Position numbers and translations under genes: made by a program
The notes under the pieces: generated by a model
Database searches by the model: none
Told to the model about the DNA's origin: nothing
What the model saw: only the letters and a program-made list of their open reading frames with translations
Assembly: GCA_019635755.1 (NCBI GenBank)
Contig: JAHBYW010000001.1
Location: 744,001-808,000 of the forward strand
DNA: 64,000 nucleotides
Source: Rhizobiaceae bacterium
GTDB taxonomy: Bacteria; Pseudomonadota; Alphaproteobacteria; Rhizobiales; Rhizobiaceae
Direction of reading: 5' to 3'
In this document: positions 28,227-36,812 of the stretch, one piece after another
Numbering within the stretch: the first letter of the stretch is position 1
How the letters are laid out: each line of letters begins with the position of its first letter

Positions 28227-29129
28227 TCAGTCCCAGAGCATCGAGCCGATCCCGCCGCCCACGGCCCGGTCCGGCATGAATTCGTCGATCAGGTCCCGGA
28301 CATGCGCGTTGCGGCTCGACGCGGAGTCGCCGCCCATCACCACGATGACCAGCCGTCGCCCGCCGCGCGCGACCGACGTGACGATGTTGTAGCCCGAGGC
28401 ACGGATGTAGCCGGTCTTTATGCCATCGACGCCGGGCACGCCGCCGATCAGGTCGTTGTGGCCCTTCACGGTCTTGCCGCGGAAGACGAAGCTCTGCCGG
28501 GAGAAATAGCCGTAATAGTGCGGGAAGCGTCGCTGCAGCGACATGCCGAGAATGGCCATGTCGCGGGCGGTCGTGACCTGGTCGTCATCGGGGAGACCGG
28601 ACGCATTGCGGAAGACGGTGCCCGACATGCCGAGGCTGCGGGCCTTCGCCGTCATCGCGGCGGAGAACGCCGCCTCGCTGCCCGCCAACTGCTCGGCGAC
28701 CGCGACAGCCACGTCGTTGGCAGACTTCGTCGCCAATGCCTGGATGGCGGTCTCGACGGGCAGCTCCTCGCCCTTCTTGAAGCCCAGCTTCGACGGCGGC
28801 CGCGAGCGCGCATAGTCGGAGACCGGGATGGTGTCCGACAGGGACAGCCGGCCGGAATCCAGCGCTTCGAACAGCAGATAGAGCGTCATCATCTTGGTCA
28901 GCGAGGCGGGGTAGCGCTGGGCGGTGGACTCCGCCTGGTAGAGCGTCCGTCCGGTGCCGGCCTCGACGACGATTGCGGCATATTTCTCCGACCGCGGCGC
29001 CAGCCGCTCGACAGGCACGTCGTCCTGCGTGGTCGAACAGGCGGACACGAATGCTGCGACGGCGGCGACGGCGATGGTACGGAGCAAAGCTCGCCGGATC
29101 GTGTCTGCTGAAAGCTGCAAGACGTCCAT
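28227..29129 (-). CDS. D-alanyl-D-alanine carboxypeptidase (PBP5/6-type), putative lipoprotein
   Basis: 300 residues, peptidase S11. Catalytic motifs complete: Ser76-Leu-Thr-Lys79, Ser136-Ala-Asn138 and Lys238-Thr-Gly240. It trims the terminal D-alanine from peptidoglycan stem peptides in the periplasm. The leader RALLRTIAVAAVAAFVSAC ends in a lipobox-like VSAC with Cys31, so outer- or inner-membrane lipid anchoring is plausible. It lacks the C-terminal amphipathic domain of E. coli PBP5. The frame extends far upstream, but ATG 29129 starts the signal sequence. Single gene. Confidence 0.9.
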   Translation of the reverse strand: MDVLQLSADTIRRALLRTIAVAAVAAFVSACSTTQDDVPVERLAPRSEKYAAIVVEAGTGRTLYQAESTAQRYPASLTKMMTLYLLFEALDSGRLSLSDTIPVSDYARSRPPSKLGFKKGEELPVETAIQALATKSANDVAVAVAEQLAGSEAAFSAAMTAKARSLGMSGTVFRNASGLPDDDQVTTARDMAILGMSLQRRFPHYYGYFSRQSFVFRGKTVKGHNDLIGGVPGVDGIKTGYIRASGYNIVTSVARGGRRLVIVVMGGDSASSRNAHVRDLIDEFMPDRAVGGGIGSMLWD

Positions 29130-29424
29130 CGCCCCATCGAGGATCGTCCGGCCGAAGCCGGACGCGCACCGGTGAGCCGGAATGCCGCCGCACCGTGGCA
29201 AGGCACCCGCCCGATTCGCCGCGCCTACACCCCGAATGGTCGCGACCGCCCGGATGAGTGCCCGAAATCGTCCGCACGTGCAAGCTGTGGGAGCCATGCA
29301 CGGAAAGCCTGGCGCGGGCTCGCCCGCCGCCATTCTGGCGCCGCAATCACGGATTGCTTTCTGCACGACGGTCCGGCAATCAGCAGGCCGGGCATCCCGC
29401 GGGCGCGGGCCTTGGGGGTTCGAC
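29130..29424. other. Intergenic divergent region, no gene recognised
   Basis: 295 bases between the D,D-carboxypeptidase and the 595-residue protein gene, both reading outward, so promoters for each are expected here. Frames are open across it in several directions but show no conserved sequence. No palindrome or RNA structure stood out. Confidence 0.4.
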
Positions 29425-31212
29425 ATGCCAGAAGAAATCGCCGGAGCGACGCAATCCGTCCTGCGCGCCTCGATGATGCGCTCGGGCAAATGGGCATCCG
29501 GGGTCGCCGTCGTCGGCGGCTTCGTCGCCGACGTGCTCAACCCGCTGGCGCCGTTTGCCGCCTACATCGCCATGGCCGCGGCGGTTGCAGCGCTGGTGAT
29601 CGCCATCGCCGTCGTCTTCCGCCTGCTTGTGGTCGACAAGGGCGTTCCGGCCCTCATCTTCGCGTCGACGGTCGCCGCCATCGCCGGCGGCCTCTACACG
29701 CTCCAGCAGCAGAACGACCAGGAACAGGGACTCCTCGCCGGCCTCGTGCCCGCGGTCGCCAAGCTCCAGGAATCCGTCGGCATCGTTGCCGCGAGGGTGG
29801 AGGAGATTCAGCAGACGGTCACGGAAACTCAAAAGACCGTGAGCGAGGTCAAGCAGGCCACCGACGACATCGCCGCCAACCAGCAGGAGCAGGCGGTGAA
29901 GACCGACCGCCTCCAGGAGACGGCGGAGGATCTGAGCCGCAAGACGGAGGTCATCGCCGAGAATCAGGCGAAGCAGCAGGAAACGACCGAGAAGCTGGTG
30001 GAGTCGACCGACAAGCTCGCGGCCTCGATCGAGACCATCGCCGACAGCTTCCAGGCACTCGCCAGCCAGGGCGGGATCATTCCCGATCCGCAGCGGCCGG
30101 ACGAATTCTACCACAATGCCCGGGTCTACGAACTGACCGGCGACATGGTGAATGCCCGCCGCGCCTACCTCGCCTTCGCCAATTTCGACGTCGACGCGAT
30201 CGACCCCTACATCCGCTTCGCCACGCTCCTGCGCGTGCAGGACGGCAAGGCGGGCGCGCGCGAAGTGTTCGGCGTGCTGGCCGAGAAGAGCAAGGCACTG
30301 TCCGTGAAGCTCGTTCACGCGCTTCAGTTCGACGATGCGCAGCGTGTCGAACGGGTGCGTAACTTCATCGCCGCCAATCCCGATTTTGCGCCGGCCTACT
30401 TCGTCTATTCCGAGGAGTTCTCCGAAGACCGGCTGGGCAGCCAGTCGCTTGCCGACAAGCGAAACGAGGCCGACGCGCTGACGAAGTTCCTGAGCTACGA
30501 GGCGGACGGACGGCTGCTGCCGTTCTTCGTCGACCAGACCCTCCTGGCCGACTGGATCGACCGGGCGAACCGCCGCCTGACGGCGCTCGGCAGCGTGATG
30601 GACGCGTCGGCCTTTGCGCCGAAGCTGATCCCGCAGCGCTCCAACCAGGGCTGGATGGTGACCGTGACTTTGTCCGAAGCGGCCACCGGTATCTCGTGGC
30701 GGCTCGGCACCGACGGGCCGTTCACCGACACCGGTTTCCTGCAGATGAACGATCCGCGCACCGGCAAGCCGATGCCAAATCCCACCTTCGCACTGCCGGA
30801 CGATACCGCCGCGACGATCATCGGGATCAAGTATCTCGACATCCGCGGCCAGGAGGCCGGTCCCTTCGACATCGCCTTCACGCCGGAGGCCAGTCTCCAG
30901 GACCAGAACAAGCAAATCCTCGACCAGTTCTGGACATCGTGGATCGCCTTCGACGCCAGCGGCAACAAGGGCCTCGTCTATTTCACGCACCTGATGTCCT
31001 ATCGCTGCGCCATCAAGGAAGCGAAATACGGGCTGAACGGCGCCGCGCTGACCGAAAGCATCGAGATGCCGGCGTGCAACATGAAAGACCCCTATGCGCT
31101 GCCCGACGGCTTTCTGCCCTTCTTCAAGGTTGGCGACGACGTGACGTCAATGTCGATGCAACTGACCTATGTCGACGGCACGCAGTCGCCGGTCCGCGAG
31201 TTCCGCCGGTAG
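29425..31212 (+). CDS. Unrecognised membrane protein with long coiled coil, TPR-like region and C-terminal beta domain
   Basis: 595 residues from ATG 29425 (GGGGG at -9); the frame is open for 81 codons further upstream, without a better start. No family recognised. Residues 42-69 and 74-91 are hydrophobic helices, so the N-terminus is membrane-embedded. Residues 110-212 form a long coiled coil rich in Gln, Glu, Thr and Lys (VTETQKTVSEVKQATDD and similar). Residues 225-330 look like TPR-type helical repeats (FYHNARVYELTGDMVNARRAYLAF). The last 200 residues seem beta-rich (WMVTVTLSEAATGISWRLG, FALPDDTAATIIGIKYLD) and contain two cysteines, in SYRCAIKEA and MPACNMKDP. This is an architecture for a membrane-tethered sensor or scaffold; function unknown. 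Confidence 0.8.
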   Translation: MPEEIAGATQSVLRASMMRSGKWASGVAVVGGFVADVLNPLAPFAAYIAMAAAVAALVIAIAVVFRLLVVDKGVPALIFASTVAAIAGGLYTLQQQNDQEQGLLAGLVPAVAKLQESVGIVAARVEEIQQTVTETQKTVSEVKQATDDIAANQQEQAVKTDRLQETAEDLSRKTEVIAENQAKQQETTEKLVESTDKLAASIETIADSFQALASQGGIIPDPQRPDEFYHNARVYELTGDMVNARRAYLAFANFDVDAIDPYIRFATLLRVQDGKAGAREVFGVLAEKSKALSVKLVHALQFDDAQRVERVRNFIAANPDFAPAYFVYSEEFSEDRLGSQSLADKRNEADALTKFLSYEADGRLLPFFVDQTLLADWIDRANRRLTALGSVMDASAFAPKLIPQRSNQGWMVTVTLSEAATGISWRLGTDGPFTDTGFLQMNDPRTGKPMPNPTFALPDDTAATIIGIKYLDIRGQEAGPFDIAFTPEASLQDQNKQILDQFWTSWIAFDASGNKGLVYFTHLMSYRCAIKEAKYGLNGAALTESIEMPACNMKDPYALPDGFLPFFKVGDDVTSMSMQLTYVDGTQSPVREFRR

Positions 31213-31320
31213 CGGGCCGATTCCACGATTCGCCGACGCCCGCCGCATGAGGGGCGTTGTCGTTTGCCCGCGCACTTTTCCTCATTTTCATGCTGCGACG
31301 CAGCACAACTGCCCCCTTGC

Positions 31321-31351
31321 GTGTTGAGTTGCGATCGTTCTAACTCAACAC
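31321..31351. promoter_or_regulatory. Inverted repeat upstream of the dha operon
   Basis: GTGTTGAGTT and AACTCAACAC are perfect 10-base inverted arms separated by 11 bases, ending 54 bases before the dhaL ATG at 31405. The spacing places the half-sites two helical turns apart, as for a dimeric repressor or activator. A second small dyad TGCTGC-gac-GCAGCA lies at 31291-31305. The regulator is not obvious; the HTH-like protein at 34481 is a candidate. Confidence 0.6.
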
Positions 31352-31404
31352 GATCACTAAACATGCCGTACCCAACGGTCGGCGCAAGCGGACAGGGCGC
31401 GGCG

Positions 31405-32007
31405 ATGGCCGGCATCCAGGTGAAGGCTCTGGTCACGGCGGTCGCTGACACGATCGCGGCGCATGCCGAGGAACTGACGGCGCTCGATCAGGCGATCGGC
31501 GACGGCGACCACGGGCTCAACATGAAGCGCGGCTTCGAGGCCGTACGCGCCGACCTGCCGGCCCTTGCCGACAAGCCGCTACCCGAGGCACTGAAGGCGA
31601 TCGGCACCAAGCTGGTGATGACCGTCGGCGGCGCGTCGGGGCCGCTGTTCGGCACGCTGTTCATGGCGCTCGGCAAGGAGCTGCCGCCGGAACCGGACCG
31701 CGTCAGCCTCGCCGCGGCGCTCGCCAGGGCAATCGAAGCGGTCGCGGCGCGCGGCAAGTCACAGGCAGGCCAGAAGACGATGCTGGACGTGCTGTTTCCG
31801 TTGCAGGCGGCGGTTGCGGCAGGCACGTCCCCGGCCGGTATCGCCGACGCGGCCGACGCCGCCGCCGAGGCGACCCGGCCCATCAGGGCGATCCGCGGAC
31901 GCGCCTCCTTCCTCGGCGACCGCTCGATTGGCCACGTCGACGCCGGCGCGCGGTCCACCGCGCTCATCACGCGGGCCGTGGTCGAAACTCTGGAGAAGAG
32001 CGCATGA
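31405..32007 (+). CDS. dhaL: Dihydroxyacetone kinase, ADP-binding subunit DhaL
   Basis: PTS-type dihydroxyacetone kinase subunit that holds ADP as a fixed cofactor, is rephosphorylated by DhaM and passes phosphate to dihydroxyacetone on DhaK. About 200 residues. The metal/nucleotide motif AIGDGDHGLNMKRGF and TVGGASGPLFGTLFM are intact, and RASFLGDRSIGHVDAGA closes the protein as usual. ATG 31405 with AGGG upstream is preferred over ATG 31363, which lacks a ribosome-binding site. It overlaps dhaM by 4 bases. Confidence 0.93.
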   Translation: MAGIQVKALVTAVADTIAAHAEELTALDQAIGDGDHGLNMKRGFEAVRADLPALADKPLPEALKAIGTKLVMTVGGASGPLFGTLFMALGKELPPEPDRVSLAAALARAIEAVAARGKSQAGQKTMLDVLFPLQAAVAAGTSPAGIADAADAAAEATRPIRAIRGRASFLGDRSIGHVDAGARSTALITRAVVETLEKSA

Positions 32008-32390
32008 ATGTCGGGATCGTCATCGTCTCCCACTCGTCCAAGGTCGCCGAAGGCACCGCCGACATGGTGCGGCAGATGGTGGGCGACGACGTGCCGCTGG
32101 CCTGGTGCGGCGGCAACGCCGAGGGCGGGCTGGGCACCGACGTCGGCGCGATCATGCAGGCGATCGATCGCGCCTGGTCGGATGCCGGCGTGGCCGTGCT
32201 GGTCGACCTCGGCGGCGCCGAGACGAACAGCGAGATGGCCGTCGAGATGATCGGCGCGCCGCGCGCGGAGCGGATCGTCATCTGCAATGCGCCGATCGTG
32301 GAGGGCGCGGTGATGGCGGCGACCGAAGCCTCCGGCGGCGCATCGCTCGACGCGGTCGTGGCGACCGCGCATGAGCTCTCCCCAGTCTGA
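32004..32390 (+). CDS. dhaM: Dihydroxyacetone kinase phosphotransferase subunit DhaM (EIIA-Man domain only)
   Basis: 128 residues, a stand-alone EIIA-mannose-type domain. Phospho-accepting His10 in GIVIVSHSSKVAEG; later VLVDLGGAETNSEMAVEMI and ERIVICNAPIVEGAV are DhaM features. It relays phosphate from HPr to the DhaL-bound ADP. In E. coli DhaM this domain is fused to HPr- and EI-like domains; here those are separate genes that follow at once. Starts ATGA over the dhaL stop and overlaps the HPr gene by 20 bases. Confidence 0.92.
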   Translation: MNVGIVIVSHSSKVAEGTADMVRQMVGDDVPLAWCGGNAEGGLGTDVGAIMQAIDRAWSDAGVAVLVDLGGAETNSEMAVEMIGAPRAERIVICNAPIVEGAVMAATEASGGASLDAVVATAHELSPV

Positions 32391-32712
32391 GGATGGTGTG
32401 GTGTCGGATACGGCAGAGGCACAGGTCGAGATCAGGCACGCCGTCGGGCTGCATGCGCGGCCTTCGGTGAAGTTCACCAAGCTTGCGAAGACCTTCGCGG
32501 CGCGCGTCGAGATGGCACTCGCGCCCGGCGGCCCATGGATCGATGCGAAGTCGATCGTCAAGGTGATGGCGACGAAAGCGCCGAAGGGCACGGTGCTGCA
32601 CCTCAGAGCCAGCGGCGACGGCGCGCGCGCGGCCATCGACGCGCTGGTGGCGCTGGTGCAGCGCAATTTCGACGAGGGTGTAGAAGGCGAAACGGATGTC
32701 CGGCCCGCTTGA
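32371..32712 (+). CDS. HPr family phosphocarrier protein of the dihydroxyacetone system
   Basis: 113 residues. The HPr active site IRHAVGLHARPSVKFTKLA carries the phosphorylatable histidine in GLHARP, and SIVKVMATKAPKGTVLHL matches the regulatory-helix region, although without the usual regulatory serine context. It passes phosphate from the EI-like protein to DhaM. ATG 32371 lies inside dhaM; GTG 32401 with GAGG upstream is an equally good start giving about 103 residues, closer to HPr length. Dedicated to the Dha pathway by context. Confidence 0.9.
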   Translation: MSSPQSEDGVVSDTAEAQVEIRHAVGLHARPSVKFTKLAKTFAARVEMALAPGGPWIDAKSIVKVMATKAPKGTVLHLRASGDGARAAIDALVALVQRNFDEGVEGETDVRPA

Positions 32713-32771
32713 CGCGCATCTGTTTCGTGGGCTGGCAGAGGGCGCATTCCTTCGCGCCCTAGGGTGCGGCC

Positions 32772-34358
32772 ATGGGCTCTAGCATCCGGCTGACAGGCAC
32801 GGCCGCGTCGCCCGGTTATGCGGAAGGACCGGTCTTCCGCCTCACCTCGCACGCCGCCGCCTACCGTCCCAGGGCCACGCCCGACGAAGAAATCGAAGGT
32901 TTGACCGAGGCGATCGGCACCGCCTCGGCTCACCTCGCCGACCTGATCGACGGCACGTCGGGCGAGGCCGCCGACATGCTGGAGTTCCAGTTGGCGATGC
33001 TCTCCGACGATTCGCTCGCCAGCCCGGCCTTCGTGGCGATCCGCGCCGGCGCTGCCGCCGACCGCGCCTGGTCGGATGCGCTCGACGCCGAAATCGCTGG
33101 CTACGAGTCCTCCGACGACGCGTATTTCCGCGCCCGATCGGCCGACCTGAAGGACATCCGCCAGCAGGTGCTGGATGCGCTCACTGCTGCCCACGGACCG
33201 GCCGCACCGTCCGGCGCCATCTTGTTCGGCGAGGACATCGCGCCGACGCGCTTCCTCGCCACCGACTGGTCGAAGGGCGGCGGCATCGCGCTGACGATGG
33301 GGAGTTCAGCCAGTCACGTCGCGATGCTGGCGCGAGCACGCGGGGTGCCGATGGTGGTGGGCCTGACGTCGGCGGTCACGGCGCCGGCCGGCGTGGCGCT
33401 GCTCGACGCCGAGCACGGCGGCGTCGTGCTCGAGCCGGCGGCGGACGAAATGGAGGCCTTCCGCCGCGCGGCGGAGGCCTATCGGGCACGGCGGCGCGTC
33501 GCGGAGGACGCCGTCGCCCGGCCCGCGTCCAGCGCCAACGGGATCCGCGTGCGGACGATGGTCAACATCGCCCATCCTTCCGATGTGGAGCGCATCGACA
33601 TCGCCACCTGCGACGGCGTCGGTCTGATGCGGACGGAGTTTCTGTTCGGCACCACCCTGCCCGACGAGGAGACCCAGTACCGCGCCTATCGCGCGGTGCT
33701 CGACTGGGCGGCCGGCCGCCCCGTGACGATCCGCACGGCCGATGCCGGCGGCGACAAGCCCGTGCCGGGCCTCACCGTCGAGGAGGGCAATCCGTTCCTC
33801 GGCCTGCGTGGTATCCGCCTGTCGCTGGCGCGGCCCGATATCTTCCGCCTGCAGATCCGCGCGCTGCTGCGTGCCGCCACCCATGGCGACCTCAAGGTCA
33901 TGTTCCCGATGATCGCGGTGCCAGAAGAATATACGCAGGCCTGCGCGCTGTTCGCGGAGGAAGCCGCCGCGCTCGACGCGGCTGGCGTCGCACACCGCAT
34001 GCCGCCGCTCGGCATCATGGTCGAAGTGCCGTCGGTCGCGATCGCGCCCGAACTGTTCGCCGACGCCGCCTTCTTGTCGATCGGCTCCAACGACCTGACG
34101 CAATATGTGATGGCGGCCGCGCGCGACAACACGGCGGTGGCCGCGCTAAACCGGGTGACGAACCCGGCCGTGCTGCGCCTGATCGAGGCCGTCGCGACGT
34201 TCGGCCGGGACAACCGCATTCCGGTCAGCCTGTGTGGCGACGCCGGTGGCGACCCGGCCGCAATCCCGGCGCTGCTACAAGCGGGCTTGCGGGATCTTTC
34301 CGTCGCGCCGGCGCAGCTCGCGCTGGCGAAGGCGGCCATTTCCGGCGTTACCGTATAG
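32772..34358 (+). CDS. Phosphoenolpyruvate-protein phosphotransferase (EI), Dha-associated
   Basis: 528 residues. EI architecture: N-terminal segment with the phospho-histidine loop GSSASHVAMLARARGVPMVVG, then the PEP-binding barrel with GVGLMRTEFLF, RTADAGGDKPVPGL, GIMVEVPSVAI, FLSIGSNDLTQYVMA and the cysteine in SLCGDAGGDP. It takes phosphate from PEP and feeds HPr and DhaM. Slightly shorter than general EI (about 575), as expected for a Dha-specific form. The 3' end is covered by a perfect 12-bp stem (34335-34373). Confidence 0.92.
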   Translation: MGSSIRLTGTAASPGYAEGPVFRLTSHAAAYRPRATPDEEIEGLTEAIGTASAHLADLIDGTSGEAADMLEFQLAMLSDDSLASPAFVAIRAGAAADRAWSDALDAEIAGYESSDDAYFRARSADLKDIRQQVLDALTAAHGPAAPSGAILFGEDIAPTRFLATDWSKGGGIALTMGSSASHVAMLARARGVPMVVGLTSAVTAPAGVALLDAEHGGVVLEPAADEMEAFRRAAEAYRARRRVAEDAVARPASSANGIRVRTMVNIAHPSDVERIDIATCDGVGLMRTEFLFGTTLPDEETQYRAYRAVLDWAAGRPVTIRTADAGGDKPVPGLTVEEGNPFLGLRGIRLSLARPDIFRLQIRALLRAATHGDLKVMFPMIAVPEEYTQACALFAEEAAALDAAGVAHRMPPLGIMVEVPSVAIAPELFADAAFLSIGSNDLTQYVMAAARDNTAVAALNRVTNPAVLRLIEAVATFGRDNRIPVSLCGDAGGDPAAIPALLQAGLRDLSVAPAQLALAKAAISGVTV

Positions 34359-34373
34359 GGTGCCGGAAATGGC
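34335..34373 (+). terminator. Stem-loop over the end of the EI gene
   Basis: GCCATTTCCGGC (34335-34346) pairs perfectly with GCCGGAAATGGC (34362-34373) around a 15-base loop that contains the EI stop codon. No T-run follows. It could end or reduce transcription before the HTH-like gene and dhaK. Confidence 0.5.
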
Positions 34374-34382
34374 GAAGGATCG

Positions 34383-34471
34383 TCCCCCTCTCCGTCACCG
34401 CGTCGCGGTGACACCTCTCCTCGGCTCGGCGAGGGAGAGTTGTCGAGGCGCAGCCCGCGACGGCGTGGGGG
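34383..34471. repeat. Palindromic intergenic repeat between the EI gene and the HTH-like gene
   Basis: Contains GTCACCGCG-t-CGCGGTGAC (34394-34412) and CTCTCCTCG/CGAGGGAGAG (about 34415-34438), within outer CCCCCTC and GGGGG ends. Same general style as the repeats near 8600 and 23260. It fills nearly all of the 122-base gap. Confidence 0.65.
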
Positions 34472-34480
34472 ATTTCTAGC

Positions 34481-34906
34481 ATGGTCAGGTCGCCAATCCC
34501 CGCTCCGCTCGACACCGAAGGCGCGATCCGCGCCTACAAATCGGTGCTGTCCGGCATCATCGAGCAGCGCCCGTCCGGCACGCGCCAGCGCCTCGCCGAT
34601 GCGCTCGGAAAGCATCGCAGCTTCGTGACGCAGATCACCAGTCCGTCCTATTCCACGCCGATCCCCGCCCGGCACCTGCCGGCGATCTTCACCGTGTGCC
34701 ACTTCAACGCGCAGGAGCGCGAGGCCTTCCTCGACCAATACAGGATCGCGCATCCCGGCAAGCCTTCGCCCGGCAGCGCAGCTCGCCGCACCCGCAGCGT
34801 CGTGCTCACCGTGCCGGACCTCGGCGACGCAAAGCGTAACGGCGCGCTCGATCGCGCCATCGCCGATTTCATCCATAGAATCAGCAGCATCGCCATCGAG
34901 GGCTGA
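34481..34906 (+). CDS. Unknown protein with helix-turn-helix-like segment inside the dha locus
   Basis: 141 residues; family not recognised. RQRLADALGKHRSFVTQITSP (about residues 36-56) has the pattern of a Cro/lambda-type helix-turn-helix, preceded by a helix (AIRAYKSVLSGIIEQRP). Then comes HLPAIFTVCHFNAQEREAFLDQY and a linker of Pro, Gly and Ser before a short C-terminal helix. Size and layout fit a small transcription regulator. It stands between the EI gene and dhaK, reads in the same direction, and is the best local candidate to bind the inverted repeat at 31321-31351, although this is inference only. Confidence 0.75.
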   Translation: MVRSPIPAPLDTEGAIRAYKSVLSGIIEQRPSGTRQRLADALGKHRSFVTQITSPSYSTPIPARHLPAIFTVCHFNAQEREAFLDQYRIAHPGKPSPGSAARRTRSVVLTVPDLGDAKRNGALDRAIADFIHRISSIAIEG

Positions 34907-34969
34907 TCGTGCTTCCTGCGGCATGATCCGTCCCGCAACGCCTGTTTCCGCATCACCAGGAGGGGATCA

Positions 34970-35956
34970 ATGAAGAAGTTCATCAACGCGGTCGACAGCG
35001 CGCTGACCGAGAGCCTCGACGGCTTTGCCGCGGCACATGCCGATATCCTGACGCTTGGAGGCGGCCACAAGTTCATCCGCCGCAAGGCGCTGAAGCCCGG
35101 CAAGGTCGCGCTCATATCCGGAGGGGGCTCGGGCCACGAACCGCTGCATGGCGGCCTGGTGGGGCACGGCATGCTGGATGCCGCCTGCCCCGGCCAGGTG
35201 TTCACCTCGCCGACACCGGACCAGATGATGGAGGCGGCAGCGGAGATGAACACGGGTGCCGGCTGCCTCTTCATCGTCAAGAACTACGAAGGCGACGTCA
35301 TGAACTTCGAGATGGCGGCGGAGATGTCCGACAATGTGCTGCAGGTCGTGACCAATGACGACGTCGCTGTGGAAGACTCGCTCTACACGACCGGCCGGCG
35401 CGGCGTCGCCGGCACGCTGGTGGTCGAGAAGATCGTCGGCGCGGCGGCCGAGGAAGGGCGCGACCTGACGACGCTGAAGGCGCTCGGCGATGCCGTGAAC
35501 CGCGCGACGCGCTCGATGGGCGTGGCGCTGACGTCCTGCACCGTCCCCGCCGCCGGCAAGCCGACCTTCGCCATCGGCGACGACGAGATGGAGTTCGGCG
35601 TCGGCATCCACGGCGAGCCAGGCCGCCGGCGCGACGCGCTGAAGGGCGCGGACGCCATCGCCGAGGAGATCTGCGCGGCCATCGTCGGCGACCTCGGAGC
35701 GGCTGCCAAAGGCGACGCCCTGCTCTTCGTCAACGGGTTCGGCGGCACGCCGTCGATGGAGCTCTATCTGATGTACAACAGCGCCCGCAGGCTGCTTGAG
35801 AAGCATGGCGTCCAGATCGCGCGCTCGCTCGTCGGCTCCTATGTGACCTCGCTGGACATGGCCGGCTGCTCGATCACGCTCACCATGCTGGATGATGCGA
35901 CCGCGAAGCTCTGGGATGCGCCCGTCCACACGGCGGCTCTGCGTTGGGGAATGTAG
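34970..35956 (+). CDS. dhaK: Dihydroxyacetone kinase subunit DhaK
   Basis: Substrate-binding subunit: holds dihydroxyacetone covalently as a hemiaminal on a histidine and receives phosphate from DhaL, giving dihydroxyacetone phosphate. 328 residues. GGGSGHEP at 51-58 and the substrate histidine in FGVGIHGEPG (His214) are intact, with TNDDVAVEDS and RRGVAGTLVVEKI as in the family. AGGAGGGG precedes the ATG. Separated from dhaLM by the HPr, EI and HTH-like genes, an order unlike E. coli dhaKLM. Confidence 0.95.
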   Translation: MKKFINAVDSALTESLDGFAAAHADILTLGGGHKFIRRKALKPGKVALISGGGSGHEPLHGGLVGHGMLDAACPGQVFTSPTPDQMMEAAAEMNTGAGCLFIVKNYEGDVMNFEMAAEMSDNVLQVVTNDDVAVEDSLYTTGRRGVAGTLVVEKIVGAAAEEGRDLTTLKALGDAVNRATRSMGVALTSCTVPAAGKPTFAIGDDEMEFGVGIHGEPGRRRDALKGADAIAEEICAAIVGDLGAAAKGDALLFVNGFGGTPSMELYLMYNSARRLLEKHGVQIARSLVGSYVTSLDMAGCSITLTMLDDATAKLWDAPVHTAALRWGM

Positions 35957-35986
35957 GCCGACACCAGCCGGAACGGGCCCGATGCC

Positions 35987-36748
35987 CTACCCGATCGACA
36001 CGCGCCGGGCGACCGTGAGCAGCTCGGCCAGGGTCGTGTTCTCGTCGACGGTCTCGGCGTCGACCCGCTGCAGGTAGGGGCAGGTCAGCACCGCGATCGC
36101 GTCTCCCGAAGGACCGAGCACCGGGACGGAGAGATCGCGCACGCCGACGAGCTGCAGGCTGGCGCCGGCGCGGTAGCCGGTCCCGCGGATCGCCTCCAGC
36201 GTATCGGCGATCCGCGCGAGTTCCTTCGCCTTGCCGTCGCCGCTCCAAATCGCCAGTGTCTCGCGCCGGCGCTCGGGGCTCTGAAAGGCGAGCAGCGTCT
36301 GGCCCGAACTGGTCGCGGTCAGGTCCAGCCGCGCGCCGACCCTCAGGCGGAACTCCCAGTTGGCCGGCCCGGACGCCTGCGCGACGACGACGGCGTAACC
36401 GCGGTCGGGCATGGCCAGGTGCACCGACTGCTGCATCTTGTCGGTGAACTGATCCATCAACGGCTGCGCGCGCGCGACCAGCCGGCGAACCGGGGGATGC
36501 TGGCTGCCGAGCACCAGCAGCTTCATGGTCAGCGCGTAGCGGTCGCCCTCGACAGACCGGCTGACATAGTCGCGCGCCACAAGGCGCTCCAGCATGCGGT
36601 AGATCTCGCCCGGACTGCGCCCGATGGCCTTGACGATCTCGGCGCGCGTCATGCCATGCGGCTGACCCGACAGGAATTCGAGGATGTCCAGGCCCTTGTC
36701 GAGTGCCGGGGCGCGGTACCTGTCCGCCGGTGGCTGCTTTCCGCTCAC
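35987..36748 (-). CDS. IclR family transcriptional regulator
   Basis: 253 residues from GTG 36748, which has a strong GAGGGGGGAA ribosome-binding site; an ATG 66 bases upstream lacks one. N-terminal winged HTH (about 14-75: ALDKGLDILEFLSGQPHGMTRAEIVKAIGRSPGEIYRMLERLV) and C-terminal IclR effector domain (RLRVGARLDLTATSSGQTLLAF). Divergent from the L-fucose operon with two dyads between them, so it most likely controls fucose use. IclR proteins bind sugar acids or aromatics; the ligand here is unknown. Confidence 0.9.
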   Translation of the reverse strand: MSGKQPPADRYRAPALDKGLDILEFLSGQPHGMTRAEIVKAIGRSPGEIYRMLERLVARDYVSRSVEGDRYALTMKLLVLGSQHPPVRRLVARAQPLMDQFTDKMQQSVHLAMPDRGYAVVVAQASGPANWEFRLRVGARLDLTATSSGQTLLAFQSPERRRETLAIWSGDGKAKELARIADTLEAIRGTGYRAGASLQLVGVRDLSVPVLGPSGDAIAVLTCPYLQRVDAETVDENTTLAELLTVARRVSIG

Positions 36749-36812
36749 GACTTCCCCCCTCGTGACGGCTGAAATCCACAGCCGATAGTTGCCGATTTCG
36801 GTTGCGCTGTCC

